From Holophagaceae bacterium UBA1801 (GTDB lineage: Bacteria > Acidobacteriota > Holophagae > Holophagales > Holophagaceae): 29,818 nt of DNA. A program made the position numbers and the translations under genes. Under the pieces are notes generated by a model, which saw nothing but the letters and a program-made list of their open reading frames with translations, was not told the DNA's origin and did no database searches. Positions 1-9,101 of the stretch are shown here, piece after piece; position 1 is the stretch's first letter; each line of letters begins with the position of its first letter. The stretch spans positions 21,844 through 51,661 of the forward strand of contig DCFP01000040.1 in NCBI GenBank assembly GCA_002319925.1, read 5' to 3'.

Positions 1-1
1 C

Positions 2-361
2 AAGGTGGGGGGCATCATCGGCGAGCTCAGCAAGGGGTCCGTGATCATGGGCGTGGGCGTGAACCTCACGGATGCACCGGTGATTCCCGACCGCGCGATT
101 CCACCTGCCTCCCTGGTTTCGTTGGGTGGCCGCGATATTCCGGACCGCCTGGGCCTGGCTCGGGAAATTCTTTCACGGTGGCAGGATCTGGAATCCGCGC
201 CTGAGCCGCCCTTCCTCTGGCCCCAGGTGGGCGATGCCGTTCGATGGGAGGAAGGGCAGGGCATCTGCCAAGGCTGGGCGGCAGACGGGCGCCTGAAGGT
301 GCAGACTCCCGACGGTCTCGATTGTCTGAGCGTGGGCGACGTGAGCGGGTTGAGTCAGTAG
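2..361 (+). CDS. birA: Biotin--[acetyl-CoA-carboxylase] ligase, C-terminal part (partial)
   Basis: The reading frame enters from the left edge, so the N-terminus is missing. About 119 residues are visible. They begin with KVGGIIGE, the conserved stretch that closes the biotin-ligase catalytic core, followed by VIMGVGVNL, which matches the family's (V/I)GIGINV strand. The last 45 or so residues (from about GDAVRWEEG) look like the small SH3-like C-terminal domain of BirA. The enzyme activates biotin with ATP and attaches it to the carboxyl-carrier subunit of acetyl-CoA carboxylase. Whether an N-terminal DNA-binding domain exists cannot be seen. The stop codon TAG is at 359-361. Family assignment is by motif recognition only. 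Confidence 0.85.
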   Translation, partial: KVGGIIGELSKGSVIMGVGVNLTDAPVIPDRAIPPASLVSLGGRDIPDRLGLAREILSRWQDLESAPEPPFLWPQVGDAVRWEEGQGICQGWAADGRLKVQTPDGLDCLSVGDVSGLSQ

Positions 362-431
362 CCGATCGACCCAGCAAGGCACACGGACAGGTCCTAGAAC
401 TGGCCACAGAATCCTTCATGGATGTGTAGTG

Positions 432-460
432 CCTCGTCCGCTTTGGCGAGGTTTGGTCTT
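432..460 (+). terminator. Possible terminator hairpin after birA
   Basis: CCTCGTC (432-438) pairs with GGCGAGG (445-451) across a 6-nt loop, with one G-U pair, and is followed by a T-rich run (TTTGGTCTTTCC). It lies about 70 bp after the birA stop. The T-run is interrupted, so it is weak as an intrinsic terminator. The right half can also pair with 462-475, so it may be part of an alternative structure. Confidence 0.35.
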
Positions 461-648
461 TCCTCAAAGCCAAAGGCTGTATTGCCGGCCTTCTACAAGG
501 ACAAACTGCGGTAGCTCAGGAATGCTGAGAAGTCGGCATCGGGTGATACGTTTGTATGAATTAGAAACAAAATTTATAAATCAATTGCACAAATCTTGAA
601 GTCGTCCCCTACAATTACAACGTCATGTGATTGAAAATTTTATTGATT

Positions 649-680
649 TTGACAATAAATCATCACGGGCAATTTGTAAT
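649..680 (+). promoter_or_regulatory. Candidate sigma-70-type promoter for the giant Ig-repeat gene
   Basis: A perfect TTGACA lies at 649-654 and TGTAAT (5 of 6 matches to TATAAT) at 675-680, inside the most AT-rich part of the window, about 70 bp before the chosen start codon at 750. The spacer is 20 bp, longer than the optimal 17, so this is only a candidate. Confidence 0.3.
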
Positions 681-749
681 AGTCACTTTTTTATTTCCCT
701 TCTTCTCTCATTTGCTGGGTCGTCCCTAGACACAGTTCATGGAGTCACT

Positions 750-3700
750 ATGCGAAGCACGGTGTTCTCACTGCTGACCTTCCTTTTCATGTCCTGGCAG
801 GTGTGTCTGGGAGGGGTGCCCAACATCACGACCCAACCTGTCAACAAGACGGTGGTAGCACCTGCGGCCGCGAAGTTCACCGTGGTGGCCACTAGTACGC
901 CAGCGCCCACCTATCAATGGCAGATCTCGAAGAACACTGGCACGGATTGGAACCCCATCACCGGCGCGACGGGGGCCGCATACACGACGCCAGCCACTGC
1001 GCTGGCGCAGAGCGGTTGGATGTACCGCGTGGTCGTCAAGAGCGGGACCAACAGCGTGACCAGCGATGCGGCGACAATGACGGTCCTGACGAAGCCAGGC
1101 ATCACGACCCAACCCGCGAGCCAGACCGTGACGGCCCCGAATCCAGTGACGTTCACGATCGTGGCGACGGGCGTGCCCGCGCCAACCTACCAGTGGCAGA
1201 GCTCTCCCAACGGAACCACCTGGACGAACGTGCTCAGTGATGGCACCAGCGCCAGCTACACGTTAATTGCCACGAGCCTTGCGGACAACGGGAAGCAGTT
1301 CCGCTGCGTCCTGACGAGTGCTGCTGGCATCACCAACGGCGCCGCGGCAATTCTGACGGTAAAGGTGGCACCTGCCATCACGACCCAGCCCACGAGCAAG
1401 ACAGTGGTGGCCCCGGCGACAGCGAAGTTCACGATGGTGGCCGCGGGCAACCCCGCACCAACTTATCAATGGCAGATTTGGAAAAATAAAGTCACCGGCT
1501 GGACCAACATTGGTGTCGCGACGACTGCTGCCTATACGACTCCGGCGACTGCGCTGGCCCAGAGCGGCTGGATGTACCGGGTGATCGTGAAGAACGGGAT
1601 CGGCACGGTTACCAGTGATGAAGTGACGCTGACGGTTCAGACGAAGCCTGGCATCACGACGCAACCTGCGAGCCGGACCGTGATCGCGCCTGCGCCAGCG
1701 GCGTTCACGATCGTGGCCACGGGTGTGCCCGCGCCCACGTACCAGTGGCAGATCTCTCCCAATGGAACCACCTGGACGAACATCGTCAGCGGTGGCACCG
1801 ACTCCACCTACACGCTGGACCCGACCGGGTTGACGGACAACGGAAAGCATTACCGTTGTGTCCTCACCAGCATCGCGGGAACCACCACCAGTGCCGCGGC
1901 GACGCTGACGGTGAAGGTGGCGCCGTCGATCACGACCGATCCTGTCGACAAGACGGTGGTCGCCCCTGCGACCGCAAAGTTCACCGTGGCGGCCACGGGC
2001 AACCCGGCACCCACGTACCAGTGGCAGGTCTGGAAAGATAAAGACACGGATTGGATCAACATCAGCGGGGCGACGGCAGCTGCCTACACGACGCCCGCGA
2101 CGGCTCTAGCGCAGAGCGGATGGAGGTACCGGGCGATCGCGAAGAACGGTGTCGGCAGCGCAGCGACCAGTGCTGCGGCGACGCTGACGGTCCTGACGAA
2201 ACCCGGCATCACGACGCAGCCCGCCGCCAGGACGGTGACCGCACCGGCCGCCGCGACGTTCACGATCGTGGCAACGGGTGAGCCGGCACCGACCTACCAG
2301 TGGCAGGTTTCGCCCAATGGAACGGCCTGGACCAATGTGGCTAGCGATGGGACGGATGCAAGCTACACGCTGGATCCGACGGGTCTGGCTGACAGCGGGA
2401 AACAGTTCCGCTGCGTCCTGACGAACATCGCTGGCATCACCAACAGCGCGGCCGCGACGCTGACGGTGAAAGTGGCACCGGCGATCACGACCCAGCCCGC
2501 CGATAAGACGGTCACCGTTCCCGCGACCGCGAAGTTCACAGTGGTGGCCACGGGCAACCCTGCCCCGACCTATCAGTGGCAGCTCTCCAAGGACAACGGC
2601 GGGACATGGGCGAACATTTCTCTCGCCACTGCAGCTTCCTACACAACCCCGGCGACGGCCCTGACGCAGAGTGGGTGGAAGTACCGTGTGATGGTCACCA
2701 ATAGCGTCGCTTCCATTCCGAGCGATGTCGCGACGCTCACGGTGCACGCGAGCCCGACCTCCACCTTCACGATCAGCGGGAACGCCGGAGTCGACGGAGC
2801 CACCCTGAGCTATACCGATGGTACGGCCAAGACGGCCACGGCCAGTGGCACGGGCGCCTACAGCCTCACGGTCCACGGTGACTGGACGGGCACCGTCACC
2901 CCAAGCAAGACAGATTACGTCTTCACGCCCGAAAAGCGCTCCTACGCGAACGTCGCCGCGAACCAACTCAACCAGGACTACACCGCGGCCATCCCGACCA
3001 CACGGACCGTCACCGGCACGTCCATCATCACCTATCTACCGTACGATGCGAGCACCGGGGTCATCACGCCGGATCCTATTCCCAACCCTCTGCACCCGGA
3101 AATCTATGCAGAGCTGCTGGATGGAACCGTGTTCCCCGGAACCTTCAACCTTGCCGATGGAACCTTCTCGATTCCGAATGTCCCCGTTGGTTCCTATCTG
3201 CTCGTATACAGCGATGACCATGGAAGCACTGCGATCCGAACGGACCTCAGCGTCGTTGACCTGGGCTGGAAGGAGACGGGACGGAAGAACGTAGCACGGC
3301 CTACCCAGCCGACCAATGTCACCTTCCAGACCACGAATCTCAATGCCTGGACCGACAACGACTCGCTGATCTTCTTTGACTTCAACAGTGGATTGTATGC
3401 CGATATTTCGAACATGCCGACGCCTGGCGATACGGCACTGAGCGGCTTCACCGTGGATTGGCAGGATTCGCCCAATGACGGAACCCTGCCGTTGGTGGAC
3501 GCTTCCATGGGTGATCGTTTCCTGATGGTGCAGGGCGTGGATTCCACACTCGGAACCCTGAACCACACCCAGATTGCCAAGCGGCGATACATTCCTGGCT
3601 CTCTCACGATCGCTGATGGAACGGGCGCCACCATCGGAGGCGCCTTCGAGACCATCCCGCAGAACTACCCGATGACCTTCAACTGGCAGCGCTCAGCCTT

Positions 3701-6700
3701 TGCCGCCCGCAGGTCCGACTTCAATCCCAATGCTTACCGGCAATTGTCTCCCCAGATCGGCATTGCCGACGCCCCCGGGCTCTCGACCCATGGAGACCTG
3801 CTCACCATCGATCAGTTGTGGTACCGGAACAGCAATGACAGCGTGACGGATGACGTGAACCTTGGCACGGTCAACCTCCCGGAACTGCTGGCGCACTATG
3901 ACCGAGAGTTCTGGGGCGGCCATGACGCCCTCATGCGTTATACCTTGCCCGGAACCTCCAAATACTTCGAGCGCAAGGCGAAAATGCGCCTGGTGACCTT
4001 GACGCCTCCTTCCGCGGGCAACCCCCTGGCTCCCATCGTGAGCACCCCTCGGAACCTGCGGATCGGATCCACGTCCATTTTCGGCAACGTCACCGACATG
4101 GTGCCCAACCCGACCATTTCGTGGGACGCACCGGCGCTGGGTACGGTCCAAGGCTATCAACTCGAGATTCGCAAACTCTGCGCGGATGGAGCCGCCACCA
4201 AGGACAAAGCCGTGACCAGGCTGCTCACGACCGAGACGCACGTGGACCTGCCCACAGGCCTCCTGGAAGGCGGCCGGACATACTACTTTGTGGTCCGCGC
4301 GATCTCCCGGAGCGGGTATGACCCCGCCGGAGCGCCCTTCAGGACCCCCGAGGGCTTCCCGCGCGGTTACGCGGAGAACATCTCCGGCATGGTCACGGTT
4401 CAGGCCCTTTCCGGAGCGCCGGCCATCACGACCCAGCCCGCCAGCCAGATCCTCACGGATGGGCAGGATCTCAATCTTTCCGTCGTGGCCACGGGTGATG
4501 CAACCTTGCACTACCAGTGGCGGAAGAACAACGCCGCGATCGGATCGGATGCTGCCACCTTCAGCATCACTTCGGCCAAGGTCGCGGATACCGGCAGCTA
4601 CACCGTGACCGTTTCCAACTCCGCAGGGTTCGTGGACAGCGAGACGGCCTACGTGACCATCAATGCGATCGCGGACGGATCACCCAGAATCATCGCTTCG
4701 CCTGCTAGCGTGACTGCGCTCGTGGGACAGACCGTCACCTTCCAGGTGGGCGCCGTGGGAGATCCAGACCTGCATTTCGCATGGAAGAAGAACGGGACCA
4801 CTACAGTGGGAACCGACGATCCTACCCTGACCTTTGGTTCCGTCGGTTACTCCGATGCGGGCACCTACACCGTCACCGTTTCCAACGGTGCGGGAAGCGC
4901 CGTCAGCCTCCCGGCGACACTCACGGTGACTTCCAGTTCGAAGGAGATCACGGGAAGCCGACTATGGACCTTCCTGCCCTTCAACGCTGTGAGCGGAACG
5001 ATCACACCGGTCTCGGAACCTGCCACGCCTCCGGATCCCTTGGCCTACATCAGGGTCCAACTGCTGGACGGCACGTCCATCCCAGGCACCTTTGATTCGG
5101 GTACGGGGAACTACTCCGTTCTTGGCATTCCGGCGAGCGGCAACGTCTGGGTGGTCCGCGGCAACTACGACTACATCCTGACCCCCAAGACTTCCGTGGA
5201 CCTGGGAACCTTCCAGGGCGGGCGTGCCGACATCACCTCTCCGACCACGCAGACCAACCTCATGCTCAACACCACCGGCCTGTCGCCGTGGCTCGTCGAT
5301 GGGGACGATTCGAACTACCTCGACGATCTGGTTCTCTACGACTACAACAGCCACACCGATTTCTGGCCCCTGGAGAACGCCCTCAGCGCCTTGCCGCACT
5401 CCGGCGATACCGCGTTGAATGCCTTCACCTCGAATCTGCAATGGAACGCCAATCTGATCGACACCACGAAGGGGGATGCCCCGGCACTGGCGCAGTTGAC
5501 GGAAACCTATTTCGGCAGTGGTCCCGGTTCTCTGGGCGCTACAGTGATCACCAAGGAATTCAAACCGTCGCCTCTGACGATTGCTGATGGAGTAACAGCC
5601 ACCATCGGCGGGACCTTTGCGGACGTGCCTCAGTCCACTGCCGTGAACATCAATTTCAATGGCGCCGAGTTCAATACCTACAACACCCCGGTGAACCCCC
5701 ACGCCGCGACCTATGACCACCGGGCTCGCATGCGGGTCCTGGATGCGCCTGGGTTCTCCACCTACGGATTCCAGGGCATTGCCCGCTACTCGATGGGCAT
5801 CTACGGCACCACCTCGAACTACAGTGGCGGCAGCCAGCCCGCACCGGCCCTTCCGCTCGGTTTCGAGCGGGCCGTCATGCTCGAGATGCGCCACTACGTC
5901 GAGCTGACCGCGCCGGATGCCATCCAGCCCTATCGCTTCCGGTTGAACACGCGGACTTACACCCTGGACCTTCCCACGGATGTCGCCCCACTGCGTCCTG
6001 CGCTCACTCCGATCCAGGCTCCGAAGATCGAGGGCGCCACCCTGTTCGATAATCAGACCATTTCCAGCCTCACGCCCACGATCTCCTGGGATGCGCCTGC
6101 TCTGGGCACGCCCGCGGGCTATGCCATCACCGTGTGGGAGATCAGCAGGAATCTGGAGAATCAGACCAGTCCTGTCGACGTGGCCAAAGTGTACGTCGGA
6201 AGCTCCTGCACTCAGTTCAAGGTTCCTGACGGCATCCTCGCGAAGGGTAAATCCTACGCGTTCCAGATCCAGGCGCGCACCGGCGCAGGCTACGATCCGG
6301 AATCGGCGCCGTACAAGTGGTTCAAGTTCCCGTACGCGCTCGCCGATACCATGTCGGGCCTGATCACCGTTCAGGCGATGCCTGGCGCCCCTGCCATCAC
6401 GACCCAGCCCTCCAGCCAGACCGCGAACGAGGGCCAGCCCGTGACCTTTACCGTTCAGGCGACAGGCAGCCCTGCCTTGAGCTACACCTGGTACCGCATG
6501 GACTCCGGGAACGTCATCACGGACCTGGAACAGAATTCTCCGACCCTGAGCTTGAGTTCGGTGCAGGCCTCGGATGCTGGCCGGTACTGGGTGGTCGTGG
6601 CGAACGACTTCGGATCCTTGCAGAGCCTGGTGGCCACCCTAACGGTCGAACCGAGCGTGCCCGGGTCTCCGGCGATCACGACCCCGCCCGTGAGCCGCAC

Positions 6701-8375
6701 CGTTCTTGTGGGCCAGAGCGCCACCTTCTCGGTGGCTGCCTCGGGCGATCCCACCTTGCACTATGCGTGGAAGAAGAACGGAACCACGCCCGTAGGGACG
6801 GATACCGCCAGCTTCACCATAGATTCGGCCCAGCTGACCGATGCGGGCACCTACGCGGTGACCGTCTCGAATGGTCTCGGGAGTGCCACCAGCCAATCCG
6901 CCGTTCTCACGGTGAGCAGCGTCTCGAAGACCATAACGGGAAGCCGGATCTGGACCTTCCTGCCTTTCAATGCAACGGATGGAACCTTCACTTCGACGAC
7001 GGAACCCTCCACGGCCCCGGACCCGTTGAACTATGTCAAGGCCCAGATTGACGACGGCACAACCATACCTGGCACCTACGATTCCGGTACGGGGAATTTC
7101 TCCATCCCTGGAATCCCCGTGGATGCAAGCACGAATCTCTGGGTGGTCCGGGATGGGTACGACTACATCCGTACTCCGAGCACGACCCTGGATCTTGGTG
7201 TCGTGCGCGGAGGACGCATCGATGCGGATTCTCCGACCTCTTCGACGAACCTGGTTTTCAACACCGCCGATCTCTCCTCCTGGCAGGTTGATGGGCACGA
7301 CGATTCCAGCTACACGGATGATTTGATCTTCTTCGACTACAACAGCCGGAACGAGCTGTGGCCCCTGGAAATTACCAGCGGGGCTCTCCCCCACGAGGGA
7401 GATACGGCCCTGAACGGGTTGACCATCGACCTCCTGGGGAACGGCAATCTCATGGATACGACCAAGGGGGATGCGCCGTCCTTGTTCCAATTGAAGGACA
7501 CCGACTTCGGTACCTTCGGCGCGCTGGTGGCCAAGTACCAGTACAAACCCACTCCCCTGACCCTCTCAGATGGAACCGGAGCCACGATCGGCGGGGCCTT
7601 CACGGCGATCCCCCAGACCACATCGGTGAGCGTGAATTTCAATGCTGCCGAATTCGATGCGGCCTACGGTCCGATTCCAATCAATTCTCTCGGCGACAAT
7701 CACAAGGCCCGGATGACCTACTTCGACGCTCCGGGATGCACGGAATACGGATATGTCGGTGCAGCCCGCTTCACCTTTGCGGTTTATGGGAAGGCCGGGA
7801 ACTTCAATGCGGGGACGACCACCTCCGCCCCGGACCTGCCCGTCGGCTTCGAGCGGTTCGTTCGCGGGGAAGCGCGGCAGTTTGCGATCATCCGGGCCCC
7901 GGGGGCCACGTACACGCTGAGTTATCGGCTGAACCTTCGGACGTTCTCGCAGACCCTGCCCACGCTCGACGCTCCTTTCTGCCCGCTGCTGGGGTCCATC
8001 CAGGATCCGACCATCACATCGGGGACAGGTTCCCCCAGCTCTCTCTTCCTCGATCAAACGGTGAACTCGCTCACGCCGACCATCGCTTGGAATCCACCCA
8101 CGGTCGGGACTCCCCAGGGCTATGTGATCACCGTGTTCAAGCTCGGAGTGAACGGAGGACACACCACACTCGCGGACGTAGCCAAGCTCTATCTGGGCGG
8201 CTCCTTGACGCAATGCACTGTTCCTTCGGGGATACTGCAGAGTGGCAATGCCTATGCATTCCTGATCCAGGTCCGCGCCGGATCCGAATACGACATCGAA
8301 TCAGCTCCCTACAAGTGGAACCGCTTCCCCTATGCCTATGCGGAGACCCTGTCCTCGGCGATCACCGTGAACTGA
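750..8375 (+). CDS. Giant secreted Ig-like/Fn3 repeat protein (2541 aa)
   Basis: The ATG at 750 is chosen because GGAG lies 5 nt upstream (741-744) and it opens a clear Sec signal peptide (MRSTVFSLLTFLFMSW...). The frame stays open back to 627 without such signals. Residue layout: seven Ig-like domains of about 92 residues (26-670, each starting near ITTQP); a small domain resembling carboxypeptidase-regulatory/SdrD-B folds (about 672-750); an unknown module (from 754); an Fn3-like domain (about 1117-1215, NPTISWDAPALG); two Ig domains (1224-1395); a second module (1396-1750); Fn3 (1774-1875); two Ig domains (1879-2055); a third module (2056-2420); a final Fn3 (2441-2541, ending in ITVN). No membrane anchor, LPXTG, PEP-CTERM, OmpA or sorting tail is visible. 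The domain mix suggests adhesion or surface structure; no catalytic motif was recognised. It is monocistronic and followed by a strong terminator. Confidence 0.85.
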   Translation: MRSTVFSLLTFLFMSWQVCLGGVPNITTQPVNKTVVAPAAAKFTVVATSTPAPTYQWQISKNTGTDWNPITGATGAAYTTPATALAQSGWMYRVVVKSGTNSVTSDAATMTVLTKPGITTQPASQTVTAPNPVTFTIVATGVPAPTYQWQSSPNGTTWTNVLSDGTSASYTLIATSLADNGKQFRCVLTSAAGITNGAAAILTVKVAPAITTQPTSKTVVAPATAKFTMVAAGNPAPTYQWQIWKNKVTGWTNIGVATTAAYTTPATALAQSGWMYRVIVKNGIGTVTSDEVTLTVQTKPGITTQPASRTVIAPAPAAFTIVATGVPAPTYQWQISPNGTTWTNIVSGGTDSTYTLDPTGLTDNGKHYRCVLTSIAGTTTSAAATLTVKVAPSITTDPVDKTVVAPATAKFTVAATGNPAPTYQWQVWKDKDTDWINISGATAAAYTTPATALAQSGWRYRAIAKNGVGSAATSAAATLTVLTKPGITTQPAARTVTAPAAATFTIVATGEPAPTYQWQVSPNGTAWTNVASDGTDASYTLDPTGLADSGKQFRCVLTNIAGITNSAAATLTVKVAPAITTQPADKTVTVPATAKFTVVATGNPAPTYQWQLSKDNGGTWANISLATAASYTTPATALTQSGWKYRVMVTNSVASIPSDVATLTVHASPTSTFTISGNAGVDGATLSYTDGTAKTATASGTGAYSLTVHGDWTGTVTPSKTDYVFTPEKRSYANVAANQLNQDYTAAIPTTRTVTGTSIITYLPYDASTGVITPDPIPNPLHPEIYAELLDGTVFPGTFNLADGTFSIPNVPVGSYLLVYSDDHGSTAIRTDLSVVDLGWKETGRKNVARPTQPTNVTFQTTNLNAWTDNDSLIFFDFNSGLYADISNMPTPGDTALSGFTVDWQDSPNDGTLPLVDASMGDRFLMVQGVDSTLGTLNHTQIAKRRYIPGSLTIADGTGATIGGAFETIPQNYPMTFNWQRSAFAARRSDFNPNAYRQLSPQIGIADAPGLSTHGDLLTIDQLWYRNSNDSVTDDVNLGTVNLPELLAHYDREFWGGHDALMRYTLPGTSKYFERKAKMRLVTLTPPSAGNPLAPIVSTPRNLRIGSTSIFGNVTDMVPNPTISWDAPALGTVQGYQLEIRKLCADGAATKDKAVTRLLTTETHVDLPTGLLEGGRTYYFVVRAISRSGYDPAGAPFRTPEGFPRGYAENISGMVTVQALSGAPAITTQPASQILTDGQDLNLSVVATGDATLHYQWRKNNAAIGSDAATFSITSAKVADTGSYTVTVSNSAGFVDSETAYVTINAIADGSPRIIASPASVTALVGQTVTFQVGAVGDPDLHFAWKKNGTTTVGTDDPTLTFGSVGYSDAGTYTVTVSNGAGSAVSLPATLTVTSSSKEITGSRLWTFLPFNAVSGTITPVSEPATPPDPLAYIRVQLLDGTSIPGTFDSGTGNYSVLGIPASGNVWVVRGNYDYILTPKTSVDLGTFQGGRADITSPTTQTNLMLNTTGLSPWLVDGDDSNYLDDLVLYDYNSHTDFWPLENALSALPHSGDTALNAFTSNLQWNANLIDTTKGDAPALAQLTETYFGSGPGSLGATVITKEFKPSPLTIADGVTATIGGTFADVPQSTAVNINFNGAEFNTYNTPVNPHAATYDHRARMRVLDAPGFSTYGFQGIARYSMGIYGTTSNYSGGSQPAPALPLGFERAVMLEMRHYVELTAPDAIQPYRFRLNTRTYTLDLPTDVAPLRPALTPIQAPKIEGATLFDNQTISSLTPTISWDAPALGTPAGYAITVWEISRNLENQTSPVDVAKVYVGSSCTQFKVPDGILAKGKSYAFQIQARTGAGYDPESAPYKWFKFPYALADTMSGLITVQAMPGAPAITTQPSSQTANEGQPVTFTVQATGSPALSYTWYRMDSGNVITDLEQNSPTLSLSSVQASDAGRYWVVVANDFGSLQSLVATLTVEPSVPGSPAITTPPVSRTVLVGQSATFSVAASGDPTLHYAWKKNGTTPVGTDTASFTIDSAQLTDAGTYAVTVSNGLGSATSQSAVLTVSSVSKTITGSRIWTFLPFNATDGTFTSTTEPSTAPDPLNYVKAQIDDGTTIPGTYDSGTGNFSIPGIPVDASTNLWVVRDGYDYIRTPSTTLDLGVVRGGRIDADSPTSSTNLVFNTADLSSWQVDGHDDSSYTDDLIFFDYNSRNELWPLEITSGALPHEGDTALNGLTIDLLGNGNLMDTTKGDAPSLFQLKDTDFGTFGALVAKYQYKPTPLTLSDGTGATIGGAFTAIPQTTSVSVNFNAAEFDAAYGPIPINSLGDNHKARMTYFDAPGCTEYGYVGAARFTFAVYGKAGNFNAGTTTSAPDLPVGFERFVRGEARQFAIIRAPGATYTLSYRLNLRTFSQTLPTLDAPFCPLLGSIQDPTITSGTGSPSSLFLDQTVNSLTPTIAWNPPTVGTPQGYVITVFKLGVNGGHTTLADVAKLYLGGSLTQCTVPSGILQSGNAYAFLIQVRAGSEYDIESAPYKWNRFPYAYAETLSSAITVN
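825..2759 (+). repeat. Seven tandem Ig-like units with two-unit (A/B) periodicity
   Basis: Units start near 825, 1101, 1377, 1653, 1929, 2208 and 2484, spaced 276 bp except one of 279. Odd units share features such as TTPATALAQSGW and KFTVVATGNP. Even units share SPNGTTWTN, (C/H)YRCVLTS or QFRCVLT, and LTVKVAP. The higher-order period is therefore about 552-555 bp (two Ig domains). This indicates expansion by duplication of a two-domain block rather than of a single domain. Confidence 0.85.
3009..8375 (+). repeat. Triplicated block: unknown module + Fn3 (+ two Ig) within the giant gene
   Basis: Corresponding points ITGSR(L/I)WTFLPF, or TVTGTSIITYLPY in copy 1, lie at 3009, 4947 and 6933, so block periods are 1938 and 1986 bp. 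Within each block recur DGT.(I/F)PGTF, a DLG...GGR-like step, FDYNS or FDFNS, GDTAL, DGTGATIGG.F..(I/V)PQ, then an Fn3-like ISWDAPALGT or IAWNPPTVGT. Copies 2 and 3 are closer to each other than to copy 1. The last block lacks the trailing Ig pair. Confidence 0.8.
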
Positions 8376-8396
8376 CCGGAATCACCTATTCCAGCC

Positions 8397-8427
8397 AAGG
8401 GCCGGGGTTCTCCTGGCCCTTTTCATT
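8397..8427 (+). terminator. Intrinsic terminator of the giant gene
   Basis: AAGGGCC (8397-8403) pairs exactly with GGCCCTT (8415-8421), with further GG/CC pairing inside, and is followed by a T-rich tract (TTTTCATTT). It lies 21 bp after the stop codon and separates this gene from the convergent HAD gene. The T-tract is on the plus strand only. Confidence 0.75.
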
Positions 8428-8441
8428 TATCGCCATCCGAG

Positions 8442-9101
8442 TCAGGAGCCTACGCTGAGGGCGTCCAGCGCCCTCGTCAGCGTGCGTTCAGGGTCCTTCG
8501 CGTCCACTCGGAACGCCTTCATGCCCAGTTGTCGCGCGGGTTCGATGTCCCTGAATTCGTCATCGCCGAGCATGGCGCAATCCGATGGCGCAACGTTCAG
8601 CAGCTCCGTGGCCGCCAGGAAGATGCGGGGATCCGGCTTCCACGCGTCGCAATCCATGGGCGTGAGTGTGGCGCGCATGAAGGGCGACAGGCCTGTGTGC
8701 TCCACTTTCTGCCGCTGCTGATTCCGTTCGCCGTTGGTGATGATGATCTTCGGGATGGCAGAAGTCCGGCGCAGGAAGGCAGGGACTTCGTCGAAGAGCC
8801 GCCAGGAGGCTTGGTAGGCGGCCACGTAGGGGGCGAGCGCGGCGTCCGCCTCTGCATCTGTGAAAGGCCGTCCCAGGAATTCGCGGACCCGCTCGCGCCG
8901 ATGCTCCTGGAAGGAAATCTCGCCGTGCTCGAAGCGCAGCCAGTGGCGGATGGCGATCTCGCGCCACCTCGGCAGCAGGAGATCCGCAGAGGCGTCCAAT
9001 TCCCGGCGATGGAATTCGATGAAGGCCAGGTAGGCCTTCCTTACCGAATTCCGCTCGTCCATGAGCGTGTCGTCGAGATCCAGCAGCAGAGCCCGTATCA
9101 T
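8442..9101 (-). CDS. HAD-superfamily phosphatase (subfamily IA, YjjG-like)
   Basis: A 219-residue hydrolase with all four HAD motifs: DLDDT (D8 nucleophile, D10 acid), ITNGE with T122 (motif II), K155 in WKPDP (motif III) and LGDDEFRDI near 179-186 (motif IV). The helical stretch between motifs I and II is a C1-type cap. The family dephosphorylates small phosphometabolites, often nucleotides or sugar phosphates; the substrate cannot be told here. ATG at 9101 is chosen over a longer open frame because it overlaps the upstream gene's stop as ATGA (9098-9101), has GGGGAAGG just before it, and starts exactly at the conserved motif I strand. It is the last gene of a three-gene coupled set. Confidence 0.85.
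   Translation of the reverse strand: MIRALLLDLDDTLMDERNSVRKAYLAFIEFHRRELDASADLLLPRWREIAIRHWLRFEHGEISFQEHRRERVREFLGRPFTDAEADAALAPYVAAYQASWRLFDEVPAFLRRTSAIPKIIITNGERNQQRQKVEHTGLSPFMRATLTPMDCDAWKPDPRIFLAATELLNVAPSDCAMLGDDEFRDIEPARQLGMKAFRVDAKDPERTLTRALDALSVGS

Larger units (their letters stand above)
362..749. other. 388-bp non-coding gap with hairpins and an AT-rich stretch
   Basis: No convincing gene lies between birA and the giant Ig-repeat gene. The first part (about 430-530) holds several short hairpins. The second part (about 540-720) is clearly more AT-rich than the rest of the window and contains promoter-like hexamers. An open frame extends the giant gene back to 627, but it has no ribosome binding site and lies in AT-rich sequence unlike the coding part, so it is treated as non-coding. 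Confidence 0.6.

Noticed and set aside
464..530. Possible c-di-GMP-I (GEMM) riboswitch: CAAAGCC followed by GGTAGC upstream of a secreted giant protein
   Set aside because: The 5' half (GGGCAAACC-like stem) is missing and AGCC pairs locally with GGCT, so the known fold cannot be built.
825..2759. Regular repeats as a CRISPR-like array
   Set aside because: Repeat units are 276 bp, fully coding and in frame as Ig domains; there are no short repeats with unique spacers.
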